Positions 22,057-33,419 are shown, counted from the first letter of the stretch. The stretch: DNA of 64,000 bases from Mycoplasma struthionis (GCF_003855455.1 NZ_CP034044.1:248001-312000), one strand, 5' to 3'. Program-made: numbers and translations. The notes: generated by a model from the letters alone, not told the origin.

Positions 22057-22930
22057 AAAATTAATGAAATTTGTTTTGCCTTCTTTAGCTTTTTTTCCTC
22101 TTGTTGCTATATCTTGTCAAAACAATCAAGAACTAAAAAACATTTTAATAAACAATGAAAATCAAAAAAAATGAGATCAATTTTTAAGTTATGATTATAT
22201 AAAATCTCTTTTAAAAATAGCGTTTAATAATAATAAACAAAAAATAGATAAATATATTGAAGATCAAAAAAACATAAATGAAAAAGATTATATAAGCAAA
22301 CTAAAAAGTGCATTTTTATATGCAAGTAATCCAACATCAGCACTTGGTTTTGATAGCGATGATGGTTTTTTAGGCTTCGGTGGTAAAAAACCATATCTAC
22401 TTGAAAATGGTGAAAAAATAATAAATGAACTATTATCAAAAAATTGATTATGATACTTATTTAATTTAGACAAATTCACATTTGCATATTATCCTGAATT
22501 TGATAAATTTGAATCAACTACTGATAATTCAACTTCTGAACTTTTAGGAAATTCATTAAAATTAGGTTCATTTTATAAACCTAAAAAAAATAAAATATCT
22601 CAATTTGTAATTCAAAAATATAATCATGAAGAAGACTGAATTGAAGATAGAGTTTATTTACTAACAGAAGAAGGATTTATTATAAAAATTAGCGTTGATT
22701 ATGATGAAGATAATTTAAAAAATGACCCACAAATTAATATATTAGGTTATATTCAATCATATCCAAAATTAGTCAGTTTAGATAAAGCAGTGAATGGATT
22801 TAACATTGCAAAATATGTAGAAACCTCAGAAGCTTTTGCTTCAAGACCAAATAATAGAGTTGATAAAATTCTTTTTGAAGAAGAGTATGAGGGAAAATTA
22901 CTAAGATATAGTGTAGTTGATGTTAATTAA
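22049..22930 (+). CDS. Lipoprotein paralog 3 of the ABC operon
   Basis: 293-residue lipoprotein with signal MLKKLMKFVLPSLAFFP and lipobox AISC followed by QNNQE. The shared motif is KNWLWYLFNLDKF. It starts within the end of paralog 2 after GAGAGGAGAA and ends at TAA 22928-22930, just before a perfect terminator that closes the five-gene operon. Weak sequence similarity to the other two outside the motif suggests old duplications. Confidence 0.85.
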
Positions 22931-22933
22931 TTT

Positions 22934-22964
22934 AAAGAAAATGCAAAGTCATTTTCTTTTTTAT
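22934..22964 (+). terminator. Terminator of the ABC-lipoprotein operon
   Basis: Perfect 10-bp stem AAAGAAAATG / CATTTTCTTT, loop CAAAGT, T run. Confidence 0.85.
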
Positions 22965-23036
22965 AATCAAAAATCGTTCTTAAATTAAGGAACTTTTATT
23001 AATTTTTTGTAAAATTAAAAAAGAAGGGAAAATAAA

Positions 23037-24058
23037 ATGAATACAATCTACAATCAGCAAAATTATTACAATTTTTCAGATAAAGAATTTAGAAAATCTG
23101 GTACAGCTTTAAGAGGCATAAAAAATGCGCATAAAAATCTTACTGGTCTTATTTGAACAGCTTTTTTATTGATGCTAGCTTGTATAATTACAATGTCTTA
23201 CTTAGTAAAGAAGGACCAGTAGAAAATGGTAAATATTCTGAATATATTTTATATAAAATGGAAAATGAGTTAAATTGAAAAATAATTGGTTGAGTATTTT
23301 TTATTGATTTAATAGCTTCATTTATATGCGGTATTAGTATATTAATAGTAAGGATAGTTTTTATTGTAAGACTGGGTGCAATGATAACTGCATTAGAATC
23401 AATGAATGAAATGGCTGAAAGTAATGGTTTTAGTTTTTTAGAACATATTTCAATTTTTAAATCAGCAAAATTAATGTTAATTCTTAGTTTTATTCCACCT
23501 ATTTCATTACTTAATTTTATTCTTGGAATAGTAGCAACTAAAAAAACATCATATGGTTTAGCATTATCTAGTTTAACAATGAGTAGATACATGAAATACA
23601 TTGAAGATGTTAAAGATAAATTATCAGAAAGACAAGCTAACCAAATTACTTTTGACAATATGCAAAGTCAAAATAATTCAAACACTCAAACAGTGCCTGT
23701 TTACCAACCTCAACCTGTTCCTATGTTTGTGCCTTATCCTACTTATCAACCTCAGCCATATGTTCAATCACCACAACCTCAATATCAACAACCAAATCCA
23801 AATCAACAAGTTCAAGACAGATATGGTTATGGTAATGAAGAACCTAAACAACTTTCAAATTCAAAAAAGAATAGAACAGTTTTAATTATTCTTAGCATAT
23901 TCTTTGGTGTAGCTGGAGTAGATAGATTATATGCCGGAAGAATAGGCTTAGCCTTAGCAAAATTCTTTACAGCGGGTGGTTTTGGTATATGAGCAGTAAT
24001 TGATTTTATTTTAGCAGTTACTGGAAATATGAAAGATAACGAAGGAAACAAAATTTAA
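23037..24058 (+). CDS. TM2-domain membrane protein, frameshifted
   Basis: The gene starts at ATG 23037 (AAGGGAAAA upstream) in frame 0. It encodes a cytoplasmic stub and a first helix LIWTAFLLMLACIITMSYLV, then hits TAG at 23220. The remainder runs in frame 2 from about 23200: two further helices, a Pro/Gln/Tyr-rich linker (about 23680-23830) and a C-terminal TM2 domain (helices around ILSIFFGVAGVDRLYAG and FGIWAVIDFILAVTG). One added base near 23200 joins both parts into about 340 residues. TM2 proteins have no agreed function. Frameshift may be error or true. Confidence 0.75.
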
Positions 24059-24116
24059 TTGATAAAAAAATAAAAGAAGCTATTAAACTTACTTAAATTT
24101 GTTTTAAGAAAAGTTT

Positions 24117-24578
24117 TTAGACTTCTTTTTTATTTTCTAATTCTTCAATTTTTTTACTTAATTCATTTGCAATTTCAATTAATTCTTGTTGTGTTTGTTT
24201 ATCAAATCTAACTTTTATAGGTGCATCAAGATCTAAAAGTCCAAAAAGTTTGTTGTTAACAATTAATGGGATAACCATTTCACTTTGTGAAGCACTATCA
24301 CATGCTATATGATCTTCAAAAGTATGCACGTCATCTATAACTACAACTTCTTTTTTTCTTGCAGCTAAACCACAAACACCTTTAGAAAAAGGAATTTCTG
24401 TACAAGCTATTTTGCCTTGAAATGCATCTAAATATAAATAATCATTTTCATTTTTATAAAAACCCGCTCAATTTAAATTATCAAATTTTTCAAAAATATA
24501 TGCAGATGTATTTGCTAATAAAGTATAGGTTTTTTTAATGTTTTTTATTAATGCAGTGTATGTGTTGAATTTTTCCAT
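24117..24578 (-). CDS. msrC: Free methionine-(R)-sulfoxide reductase (GAF domain)
   Basis: 153-residue GAF-fold fRMsr. Diagnostic segments are NWAGFY, GKIACTEIPF, KGVCGLA and HIACDSASQSE. These hold the three conserved cysteines used in reduction of free Met-(R)-sulfoxide, recycled by thioredoxin. The C-terminus is coiled and charged. TATAAT (24585-24590) is 6 bp before the ATG with no Shine-Dalgarno, so the mRNA is probably leaderless. It complements the msrA gene at 45.0 kb and trxA at 59.7 kb. Confidence 0.9.
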
Positions 24579-24619
24579 ATCACTATTATATAAGTATTTA
24601 AATTTTATTTTTTATTTTG

Positions 24620-24651
24620 TGGTAAAATAAGAAAGTACTTTATAAAGTACT
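24620..24651 (+). promoter_or_regulatory. rpsB promoter with palindrome at the start site
   Basis: Extended -10 TGG TAAAAT (24620-24628), followed by the perfect 18-bp palindrome AGTACTTTATAAAGTACT at 24634-24651, which spans the expected transcription start. It could be an operator or a 5' hairpin. Confidence 0.5.
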
Positions 24652-24769
24652 GAAATTTAAAAAACGAATTAATTAATCAAACACTATTACGGATTCAATG
24701 GCGCGTGTCGTAATGCGATGGCTGTTGTTAGAAATAATAGGAAGTAAAACAAAAATTTAAGGAAAGAAA
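24652..24769 (+). promoter_or_regulatory. Structured rpsB leader
   Basis: About 118 nt before the rpsB ATG, unusually GC-rich for this genome. ATTACG (24686-24691) pairs with CGTAAT (24709-24714) around a GC-rich loop, followed by a purine-rich single strand and the Shine-Dalgarno AAGGAAAG. Possibly the binding site for autoregulation by S2; inference only. Confidence 0.4.
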
Positions 24770-25630
24770 ATGTCAGATAAATTACAAGAACAAAAACAAG
24801 CAGCTGCACCAGTTGCACAAGCTGAACAAGCAATCGTTTCTCGTGAAAAATTATTAGAAGCAGGAACATACTTTGGTCACAAAATTAGTCAATGAAATCC
24901 AAAAATGAAACAATACATTTGAGGAAAAAGAATGGGAATTCACATCATTGATATTGCTAAAACACAAAAACATTTAGAATATGCATACAAACTATTATTC
25001 AAAATGGCTCAAAAACAAACATCATTTATTTGAGTAGGAACAAAAAAACAAGCTAAAAAAGCTATTGAACAAGCTGCACAAAGAACAAACTCAGTTTACG
25101 TTTCAGAACGTTGACTAGGTGGTACTTTAACAAACTCACAAACAATTTTTAGAAGTGTTAAAGAATTAGAAAGATTAGAAGGTCTACAAAAAGGTGGATA
25201 CGAAGGTTACACCAAAAAAGAAGGTCTTTTAATGGACAAAAAAATAGCTAAATTACAAAAGAACTTAGGCGGTATTAGAAAATTAGCTGGTAAAGTTCCA
25301 ATGCCTCAAGTTATGATTTGTGCATCTCCATTAGATGATGAAATTGCTATTAAAGAAGCTAAAAAGAAAAACTTGAAAATTATTTCAATTCAAGATACAA
25401 ACACAAACCCTGATTTAGTAGATTTCGTAATTCCTGCAAATGATGACTCAGTAAAATCAATTACTTTAGTTACAACAATTTTAGCTGATGCTATTGCAGC
25501 TGCTAGAAATGAAGCTCAATTATATGCTTACAAATCAAACGAAGAAATTGTTTTACCTGAAGATCCTAAACCAGAAAGAGCAGTAGTTGCTACTGAAGAA
25601 AAAGAAAACAAAGAAGAAAAAGCTGAATAA
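24770..25630 (+). CDS. rpsB: 30S ribosomal protein S2
   Basis: 286-residue uS2. An N-terminal Ala/Gln-rich extension (about 22 residues) precedes the family start [15 protein letters not shown]. The helical insert and the core [16 protein letters not shown] follow, with a Glu/Lys-rich tail. Six TGA tryptophans. S2 sits between head and body of the 30S subunit. The gene order rpsB-tsf is standard. A Shine-Dalgarno precedes ATG 24770. Confidence 0.97.
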
Positions 25631-25655
25631 TAATAACTAAATTAAGGAGAAAAAA

Positions 25656-26534
25656 ATGGCTGTAGATTTACAAAAAGTTAAAGAGTTAAGAGAAAGAACA
25701 AACTCAGGTTTCTTAGACTGTAAAAACGCTTTAGAAGAAACAAACAACGATATTGAAAAAGCAATCGAATGATTACAAGAAAAAGGTATCGTTAAAGCTG
25801 CTAAAAAAGCAGGAAGAATTGCTGCTGATGGTATCGTTAGATCAGCTATCAAAGACAATGTAGCAGTTTTATTTGAATTAAACTCAGAAACAGACTTTGT
25901 TGCTAAAAACCAAATGTTCGTTGAATTATCAAACAAAATTGCTGATGTTTTATTAGCTACAAAATTTGAAAAAGTTGAAGACTTAGCAGACGTTAAAATT
26001 GATGGTATGTCAATTGAAGAAAACTGCAATATGTTAACAGCAAAAATCGGTGAAAAAATTTCTTTAAGAAGAGCCGAAAGATTAGAAGCAAATGAAGGTG
26101 AAGTTATTGCTGGTTATACACATGCAAACAACCGTGTAGCAGTTATTTTAAGTGCTAAAGGAACAAACGCTGAACATCTAAGAAATGTTGCAATGCATAT
26201 TGCTGCTTTAAACCCAGCTCATTTATTTGAAACCTGCTTAAATCCTGAAGAATTAAAAGAAATTCACGACAGAGTTGCAAACGATCCTAAATTACAAAAC
26301 AAACCAGAAAAAATTCAAGAATCAATGAAAGCTGGTATGTTAAGAAAAGAATTTAATGAAAAAGGAATTTTAATGTACCAACCATTTATAATGGAAGAAT
26401 CTAAAACAGTTGCACAATATCTAAAAGATTCAGGTTTAGAATTATTAGACGCTGTTAGATACGAAGTTGGTGAAGGTATCGAGAAAAAAACAGTTGACTT
26501 TGCAGCTGAAGTTGCAGAACAAATGAAACAATAA
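25656..26534 (+). CDS. tsf: Elongation factor Ts
   Basis: 292-residue EF-Ts, the nucleotide exchange factor of EF-Tu. The N-terminal UBA-like region has [18 protein letters not shown]-type sequence (here [18 protein letters not shown]), followed by the TDFVAKN core motif and the dimerisation part. It lies 25 bp after rpsB with AAGGAGA before the ATG. A terminator follows, so rpsB-tsf is a two-gene unit. Confidence 0.97.
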
Positions 26535-26536
26535 TT

Positions 26537-26560
26537 AAAAGCACTTTTGTGCTTTTTTTG
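26537..26560 (+). terminator. Terminator after tsf
   Basis: Stem AAAAGCAC / GTGCTTTT, loop TTTT, T run. Confidence 0.85.
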
Positions 26561-26605
26561 TTTAATTTTTTAGTTATAATATTAATTTATAAAGGAAGGT
26601 TATAT

Positions 26606-27421
26606 ATGTTAAAATTTCAACCAAAAATATTTTTCTTAGATTTAGATGGAACATTTTTAGATGATAAAAAATCTCCTAAATTAATAAGCGACGAAAATGT
26701 AGAAGCTATGAAAAAATTAAACGATTCTGGAATTCCGGTAATTTTATCAACAGGTCGTGGAAATTCTGAATTTGTTTTAGATTTAGCAAATAGAATTCAT
26801 TCTCAATATGTAATTTGTCAAAATGGCGGTTTAATAGTAGATAAAAATAACAATATTTTAGCTAAACATGAAATTAAAAAAGATACAGTAATGGAAATTA
26901 TTGATATTCTTAAAAAAGAAAATTTATTCTTTATTTTTAATAGTGGTAAAACTATTTATTGTCCTCATTTTAAACTTAAATTAGTTAGAGCTTGACTTAA
27001 AAAATTAGAACAAAAAACATATGAAGAAGTTCCTAAAATTGAAAATTCAACTAAAATATTAACTTTTGGGAAAACTAAAAAAGGAATTTTAAAATTACGT
27101 GACGACTTAGCAAGCAAATTTAATCAAGTGTCTTTACACGTAGTTTCAAAAGGTTATTCTATAGAAATTAATGACATAGATGCTACAAAAGGAAAAGCTG
27201 AAAAATTTGTTTGTGATTTAATGAACATAGATTCACAATACGCTGTTCACTTAGGTGATTCAGGAAATGACACTACAACCGTTCCTTACATTGGAGCATT
27301 TGTTGCAATGAAAAATTCACAAAGAAACGTTAAAAAACAAGCTGCATATATTGGCTTTAATTACAAAAAAGCTGGTGTAGCTAGAACTATAGAAAAAATT
27401 ATGAATAAAGAAAATAAATAA
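26606..27421 (+). CDS. Cof-type HAD hydrolase
   Basis: 271-residue HAD-superfamily phosphatase, Cof/YidA subfamily (C2B cap). Motif I FFLDLDGTFLD carries the nucleophile Asp; motif II is ILSTGR; motif IV HLGDSGNDTTTVPY is near the C-terminus. The start 26606 was chosen over an upstream in-frame codon because AAGGAAGG lies just before it. Such enzymes dephosphorylate sugar phosphates or flavin precursors; the substrate here cannot be told. Confidence 0.92.
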
Positions 27422-27466
27422 TTTTATGTATAATTTTTACATAAATAATGTATAAAAGGAATAATT

Positions 27467-28324
27467 ATGAAAAAGAATTTTAAACTAATGTTATTAGCTT
27501 TAACTTTTGTTTTACCAGTAGCTTCAATGGCTGCAGTTGCAGCTTCTTGTGTTAAAAAAGAAGTTAAAACAAAAGTAGAAGAGAAACCTTCTCAACCAGA
27601 AACTACTAAACCAGAAGTAAAACCAGCGGAAACAAAACCTGCAGAAGATGCTGGAACTTCAAATAAAGCAAACCCAGAAAATACAGGAACACAACCTAAA
27701 GAAGGAATGCAAGGTGATACACCAGCAGGTACAGTCCCTGCTACAACTCCCCCTGTAACTCCTCCTGCAGTACAAGACGCGCCTTTAATTAGACAAGACG
27801 ATCCAGAAGCTCAAGAAAAAGAACAATTACTAACTGAAATTAAAGACTTACAAACTAAAGGTAAAGAATTAGAATCAAATAAAAGATTAGGAGCAGAAGG
27901 AACAGCACTTAAATCTGCACTTGCTTCAGCAGAAACATTTTTAGCAAGAAGAGAAAATGTTAATATTGCCGAATACAGAAGCGAAAAAGATAAACTTAAA
28001 AAAGCGTATGATGCAGCCAAAGCTAAAAATGATGAAATGGTAGAAAATGATAAACGTTTATTAGCAGCAGATTTTAAAAAATTAGAGACTGAAGTAACAA
28101 ATTCTGAAGCTTTCTTAAAAACTAACGGTGAAACACATAAAGATAATGAAAAAGTTCAAGCATTAAAAACAAAACTACAAGAAGTTAAAGATGCTATAGC
28201 AAACAAAGAACAAGCAACATATGAAAAAACTCACCCATTAGTAATGCAGATTGTAATAGCTTTATCAGAAGCTAAGAAAGCGGTAGCACCTACCACAACT
28301 TCTGATGGTGGCCGTGCAGCTTAA
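27467..28324 (+). CDS. Surface lipoprotein with Pro/Thr/Glu-rich linker
   Basis: 285-residue lipoprotein. Signal MKKNFKLMLLALTFVLPVAS and lipobox AASC (Cys28). Residues about 32-110 form a Lys/Glu/Pro/Thr-rich low-complexity linker, more GC-rich than its surroundings. Residues 115-270 are alpha-helical and coiled-coil-like. The plan (lipobox, disordered spacer, helical tip) matches the lipoprotein at 55.8 kb, suggesting a surface family. Shine-Dalgarno AAAGGAAT. No known domain. Confidence 0.85.
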   Translation: MKKNFKLMLLALTFVLPVASMAAVAASCVKKEVKTKVEEKPSQPETTKPEVKPAETKPAEDAGTSNKANPENTGTQPKEGMQGDTPAGTVPATTPPVTPPAVQDAPLIRQDDPEAQEKEQLLTEIKDLQTKGKELESNKRLGAEGTALKSALASAETFLARRENVNIAEYRSEKDKLKKAYDAAKAKNDEMVENDKRLLAADFKKLETEVTNSEAFLKTNGETHKDNEKVQALKTKLQEVKDAIANKEQATYEKTHPLVMQIVIALSEAKKAVAPTTTSDGGRAA

Positions 28325-28334
28325 TAATTAATAA

Positions 28335-28364
28335 AAAATCAAGCTATCAACAGCTTGATTTTAA
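28335..28364. terminator. Bidirectional terminator, lipoprotein / exonuclease
   Basis: Perfect 11-bp stem AAAATCAAGCT / AGCTTGATTTT between convergent genes; it overlaps the exonuclease stop. Confidence 0.85.
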
Positions 28365-29242
28365 TTTGTTCCAAAATAACTTAATTTTCTTTTCAAAGTC
28401 TTTAATTCTAATTTATCACAAAGCTCATATCCTTCTTTATTTAATTGAACGTTTGCTAAACTTAAATTATCAATTTCGGGAATAATTAATTGAAAATCTG
28501 TATTTAATGTTGCAATATATTTATCTCTATAAGCATTTTCTTTTTGCTCTAACAATTTATTTGCTCATGTACTTTTTATATTATTTATATTTTCATAAAT
28601 ATTTTCTAAAGTTCCATATTCTTTTAACAAACTAGAAGCAGTCTTAGGACCTATTCCAGCTATACCTTTAAAATTATCACTATTGTCTCCAACCATTGCT
28701 TTATAATCAATAACTTGTGATGGTTTAAAATCATAGTAATTTAAAAAATTATCATTATTTAAAATAATAAACTCGCTTTTAACTTTTTTAATTATTGAAA
28801 CATTATAACTAATTAATTGATTTAGATCCTGGTCACCTGAAAAAATTAATATATCTTTATTATCAAATTTCTTTACAACTTTAGCAATAATGTCATCTGC
28901 TTCAAAGCCATTAAAATAATTATTTTTAATATTTAAATGATTTAATAAATCTTGAATTAAATCAAGCTGTGTATAAAAAGAATTAGGTGCTTTTTGGCGT
29001 CCTGCTTTATAATCTGAATACATTTCATGTCTAAAAGTTTTTATATGTGAATCAAAAGCAATATATAAATGTGTTATATCGTAGTTTTTTATTAATGAAA
29101 GCAATGTGTTAAAAAAACTTACTATAGCATTTGTTTCAATTCCTTGCTCAGTTTGTAAAACTGGAGCAGCTTTATTATAAACCATTGCATAATAAGAACG
29201 ATAAGCTAAAAATGTGCCATCTACTATTAATAATTTTTGCAT
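28361..29242 (-). CDS. 5'-3' exonuclease (stand-alone PolA N-domain)
   Basis: 293-residue flap/5' nuclease. Metal-site motifs include LLIVDGTFLAYRSYYAM, FDSHIKTFRHE and YKAGRQK, EADDIIA, FSGDQDLNQL and the helix-hairpin-helix DNA-binding part MVGDNSDNFKGIAGIGPKTA. It equals the 5' nuclease domain of DNA polymerase I without the polymerase, as usual in mollicutes. It should remove RNA primers and flaps. The ATG overlaps the dnaE stop by one base (TAATG). Confidence 0.94.
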
Positions 29243-32217
29243 TATTTAACCTTTCATGATTTAATATAAACAGTATTTTCATCTTTTTTATTAACTACTA
29301 ATTCTAAAACTTTTTTAACATAATTTTTTAAACTTTCATCAGCACTATTAAAAATATAACCAGTTATTTTATTATTAGAATTTTGAAGTTCTAATTTTAA
29401 ATAAGGTCTTCCATTTTTAGCAACACCCGTTTTTAAATTATTTAAATAAGCTAAAGTAATATATTGATTACCTATATGCATTTCGTCGAAAGTAATTGTA
29501 TTTAAAGGTTCAATATTAGAAATTGAAAAATCAAAGTTAGTACCTAAAAGATTTAATTCATTTTTTTGAAGTTCTTCTTGTATATCATTAATTATCTTAT
29601 AAGGCTGATAGTTATTAATATATGTTTGGGTTTCTATATTATTTATATTATCTTTATTAAATTTAACAAATAGCATTAAATCACTATTATCTTTATTTAT
29701 CTCATTTAGCATTGTATTTTGTGAAAGTTTAAAATCTCTTAAAGCATTTGCTTTTATTAGTGTTTCAATTGCTGAAGTACCAAAAGCTTTTATTAAAGAA
29801 GTTTTTAATAAAAAGTCAGCAAAGTTTTTATATCCTTTAAATTCAATTCTATTTAAAACAATATTTTTAACTATTTCAGGTCCAATTCCTTTAATCATTA
29901 TTAAAGGTAAAATAATTGCATTATTAATAATTGTTGCATTGATTTCTGAATAATTAATATTAGGTGATTTAACTAATAAATTCATTCTCTTAGCTTCGTT
30001 TGCATATTTAATAATTGTCTCTTGAGCACCATGTGCTGAAGAAATGCAAGCTGCATAGAATTCTAAAGGATAATGAGCTTTTAAATAAGCCATATAATAT
30101 GTTAATAATGAATAAGAAACAGCGTGAGATTTATTAAATCCATATTCAGCAAATCTTTCAATATTATTAAAAATATTTTCAGCTACTTCTTTTTTATAAT
30201 TATTATTTATTGCTTTAGAAATAAAAATTTCTTTTTGTTGTTTCATTTCTTCATGTTTTTTCTTTGAAATAATTCTTCTTAATGAATCAGCTTCAGAAAA
30301 AGACATGTTAGCAACTTTTTGAACTATTTCCATTATTTGTTCTTGATAAATAATAATGCCATAAGTTGATGAAACGATTTTATCGTATTCTTTGTCAACC
30401 TTTGGAGTTACCTCAAGGCCTTGTTTTCTCTTAGCATAAATTGGAATGTTTATAGCAGGGCCTGGTCTATTTATTGAAATAATAGCAACAATATCTTCAA
30501 ATTTATTAACTCCTATTTTTTTAAGAGCATTTATCATTATTGGACTTTCAACTTGAAATATTCCAGCAGTATTTCCTTTTGATAAGATTTCGAAAGCCTT
30601 TTTATCTTCTAAATCTATTTTAGATAAATCAATATCAATGTTTTTAAATTTTTTAATTGATGATAATATTTCTTTAATTGTTGTTAATGTTTTTAAACCT
30701 AAAACGTCCATTTTAATAAGTCCAAAACCTTCAAGATATTCCATTGAAATTTGACTTTGTTGAATTGAATCTACTTGTTGTATAGGTATTAAATTAATTA
30801 ATGATTGATTAGAAATAACAACACCAGCAGCGTGTGTTCCTGTTTGTCTATAAAAACCTGAAATTCTCGAAGCATGGTTTAAGATTCTTTTAACTTTTTG
30901 TTCATCATTATTATCAATTTTTGCAAGCTCTAAAGCAAATTTAGAATTTTTTTCAAACTCTTCTTCTAAACTTTCATATTTATCTGAAATTAATTTAGAA
31001 ATATTATTTATTTGTGTTGGACTAACTTCATTTACTCTTAAAATATCTCTAATTGCTGATTTTTTTCCTAAAGATGAAAATGTTACTATATTAGAAACAT
31101 TTTCATATCCATATTTATTAACTAAATATTGAATTATTTCTTCTCTTTTATCATCTTGTACGTCAATATCAATGTCAGGCATTGTGATTCTTAAAGGATT
31201 TAAAAATCTTTCAAATATTAAATTAAATTTTAAAGGATCCACTTCAGTTATATTTAATAAATAACAAATTAGCGAACCAGCAGCAGAACCTCTACCAGGA
31301 CCTATGGATATATTATTTTCTTTAGCGTATTTTACTCAATCATATATTATTAAAAAATAGTCTTCAAATTTTAATTTTTTAATAATATCAAATTCATATA
31401 ATAATCTATTTTTATATTCATCATTTCACGTTTTTGTATTAAACATTCTTTGAACTTGAGAAGTTAATAGTTCTTTTAAATATATATCAGAAGGTAGATT
31501 TTTTTCATTTGGATATTTAGGTAAAATATAATGATTTTTATCAATTGAAAAATAAAGTGATTTAGCAAAATCATTAGTTTTTTCAATTAATTCTTTTTGT
31601 TCATTATTTTCAAAATTAATATTGTCATAAAAACTTTCAAATATTGCTTCAGTTTTTTGATCTCTCATTTTATTTAAAGTTAAAATAATTTCATTATCAT
31701 CAAAATCAATAATAGCATTGTGATTTATTATTAAAGTTTTTGAATAATTTTTGTTAATAAATTCATTATCTAAATCAATACTTTGAAAAGAAACATAATG
31801 ATTTTGTAAATTATTTAAAAGTACTTTTGTGTTTTTATAATATCCAAAAATAGGATGTTCTATAAAAATTAAATCTTTAAATTCATTTAATTTATTAAGT
31901 TCAATTTGTTCATTATTTTTTAAATAAAAACTAGATAACTTTTTAAGTTCTAAAAAAGCCTCTTTATTTTTAGCATAAACTAAAAAACGATAAATTTGAT
32001 TATTAATTAATACATCTAAATCTAAACCGAAAATAGCTTTTAAATTGCTATTTTCAATTTTTTTTAAAACTAAAGGTAAACTATAAAAATTTCCTCTTTC
32101 AGTAATAGAAAAATATTCTCTATTTTCTTTTTTTAAAATATCGATAAGTTTTTCAATTTCTATTGTGCTTTGCAGAAATGAAAAAGTAGAGTTTAAGTGT
32201 AAATTTATTAATTTCAT
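29242..32217 (-). CDS. dnaE: DNA polymerase III alpha subunit (DnaE)
   Basis: 991-residue C-family polymerase. N-terminal PHP domain (MKLINLHLNSTFSFLQS), then the palm with PGRGSAAGS and the metal motif MPDIDIDVQDDKR, then a fingers region with GIIIYQEQIM and HHH/OB-type C-terminus. It is read through several TGA codons, including 31426. DnaE is the second replicative polymerase beside PolC. TATAAT (32224-32229) is 6 bp before the ATG without Shine-Dalgarno, so it is probably leaderless. It is coupled to the exonuclease downstream. Confidence 0.96.
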
Positions 32218-32531
32218 ATTTTAATTATACTTTAAAAAATTAACTAAATTTATTATTTGAAAAACTTAAATTTTTACCCAAAATAGTAAATAAAATTGCG
32301 AAATAAAAAGACAAGAAAAAATAAAGAAAAAAGCAAGAAAAATTAATAAAAATTTTGTTATTAAAAAGCGTTTAAAAAATAAAAAGCCTTAATTTAAGGC
32401 ATTTTTTGATTATTTTTTTTGTCCATAAGTGTTAATAATCTCAATTAAGAAACTAAAAAATTTAAAAATAAAATTAAAATTTACCTTTTTATTTTTAGAA
32501 TAATAACAGATGGAAATTTTAAGGAGTGAAA
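32218..32531. other. Divergent intergenic region with orphan terminator-like hairpin
   Basis: 314 bp, extremely AT-rich, between dnaE (minus) and the DnaB-like gene (plus). It contains the dnaE promoter and a hairpin GCCTTAA / TTAAGGC (32386-32400) with T runs on both sides, although no gene ends here. Nothing else is recognised. Confidence 0.5.
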
Positions 32532-33419
32532 ATGAAACAGTTTTATGTCGAAAATACAGAACATGTAAAAGTTAATGATTTAAGAAGTTTAAGAATTTTT
32601 TATAGTTCAATTATCGGCAAAAATGCCGTTTTAGTTTATCAACACCTTTTTGATTTAAATGACATTTATGATGTCAACTATTCTCATTTATTATCTAATA
32701 CTTTAAAAATGTTATCTATAAATGAACAAGAATTTATAGAAGCTCGTTTTAAATTAGAAGCCTTAAGTTTATTAAAAACCTATGAAGATGAACAAAACAA
32801 CGTTTATTTTGTTTTGCAAAAGCCTTTAAATGCTAATGAAATAAGTAATTCTCATTTTTTAGAATCTTTAATATGTAAAAATATAGGTTCAGATAAATAT
32901 GGAGATTTATTAAAACAAACAGCAGAATTTTCATTTAATAAAAAACCTCTAAAAAACGTTTCAAAAAGATATTTTGATGTTTTTTCTGAAAAAAATGAAG
33001 TTGAAAATTTTGAAGGACAAAAGGATTTTGAAATTTGTGATGAAAAAACTTGAAAACAAACTTTATCTTCAGAAAAATATATAGAATATAAATTACAAAG
33101 TAAAATAACAATTAAATTACAAAACTTAATAGATAAATTAAGATTAATGAAATTCGATGATTTTTCAATTAATTGTTTTTTACACTATTCTTTATCTGTA
33201 AATAAAACCATTGTTTCAAAATATGTTGAAAAAATAGCAAAAGATTTTGCCCATAAAAACTTATTTAACGCTGAATTAATTGATAATGAATTAAATGGTG
33301 TTCTAGAAGTTAAAAATATAAATAAAAACTTGGATTATAATAAAGATGACAACAAAATATTGCCTACTTATAATTATGAAGAAAGTGACTTAGTTGGCGA
33401 ATTAGATTGAGAAAATTAA
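32532..33419 (+). CDS. Primosomal DnaB/DnaD-like replication initiation protein
   Basis: 295 residues. The N-terminal part (about 10-110) looks like the winged-helix region of the DnaB/DnaD primosome family (FYSSIIGKNAVLVYQHLFDL, with ALSLLKTYED-type sequence). The C-terminal part (about 195-240) resembles the DDBH2/DnaD helical module. ATG 32532 was chosen because AAGGAG ends 5 bp before it; a GTG lies inside that motif. It is followed 9 bp later by a DnaI-like gene, the order seen in Firmicutes (dnaB-dnaI). Assignment rests on context plus weak similarity. Confidence 0.7.

Noticed and set aside
22224-22479. Small ORFs opposite the third lipoprotein, and other antisense ORFs (e.g. 1101-1328, 13601-13843, 56438-56692)
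   Set aside because: They are shadows of well-supported genes, with unnatural composition and no start signals.
32526-32528. GTG as start of the DnaB-like gene, and GTG 34689 for hrcA
   Set aside because: Both overlap the Shine-Dalgarno itself; the start codons 5 bp further downstream are correctly spaced.
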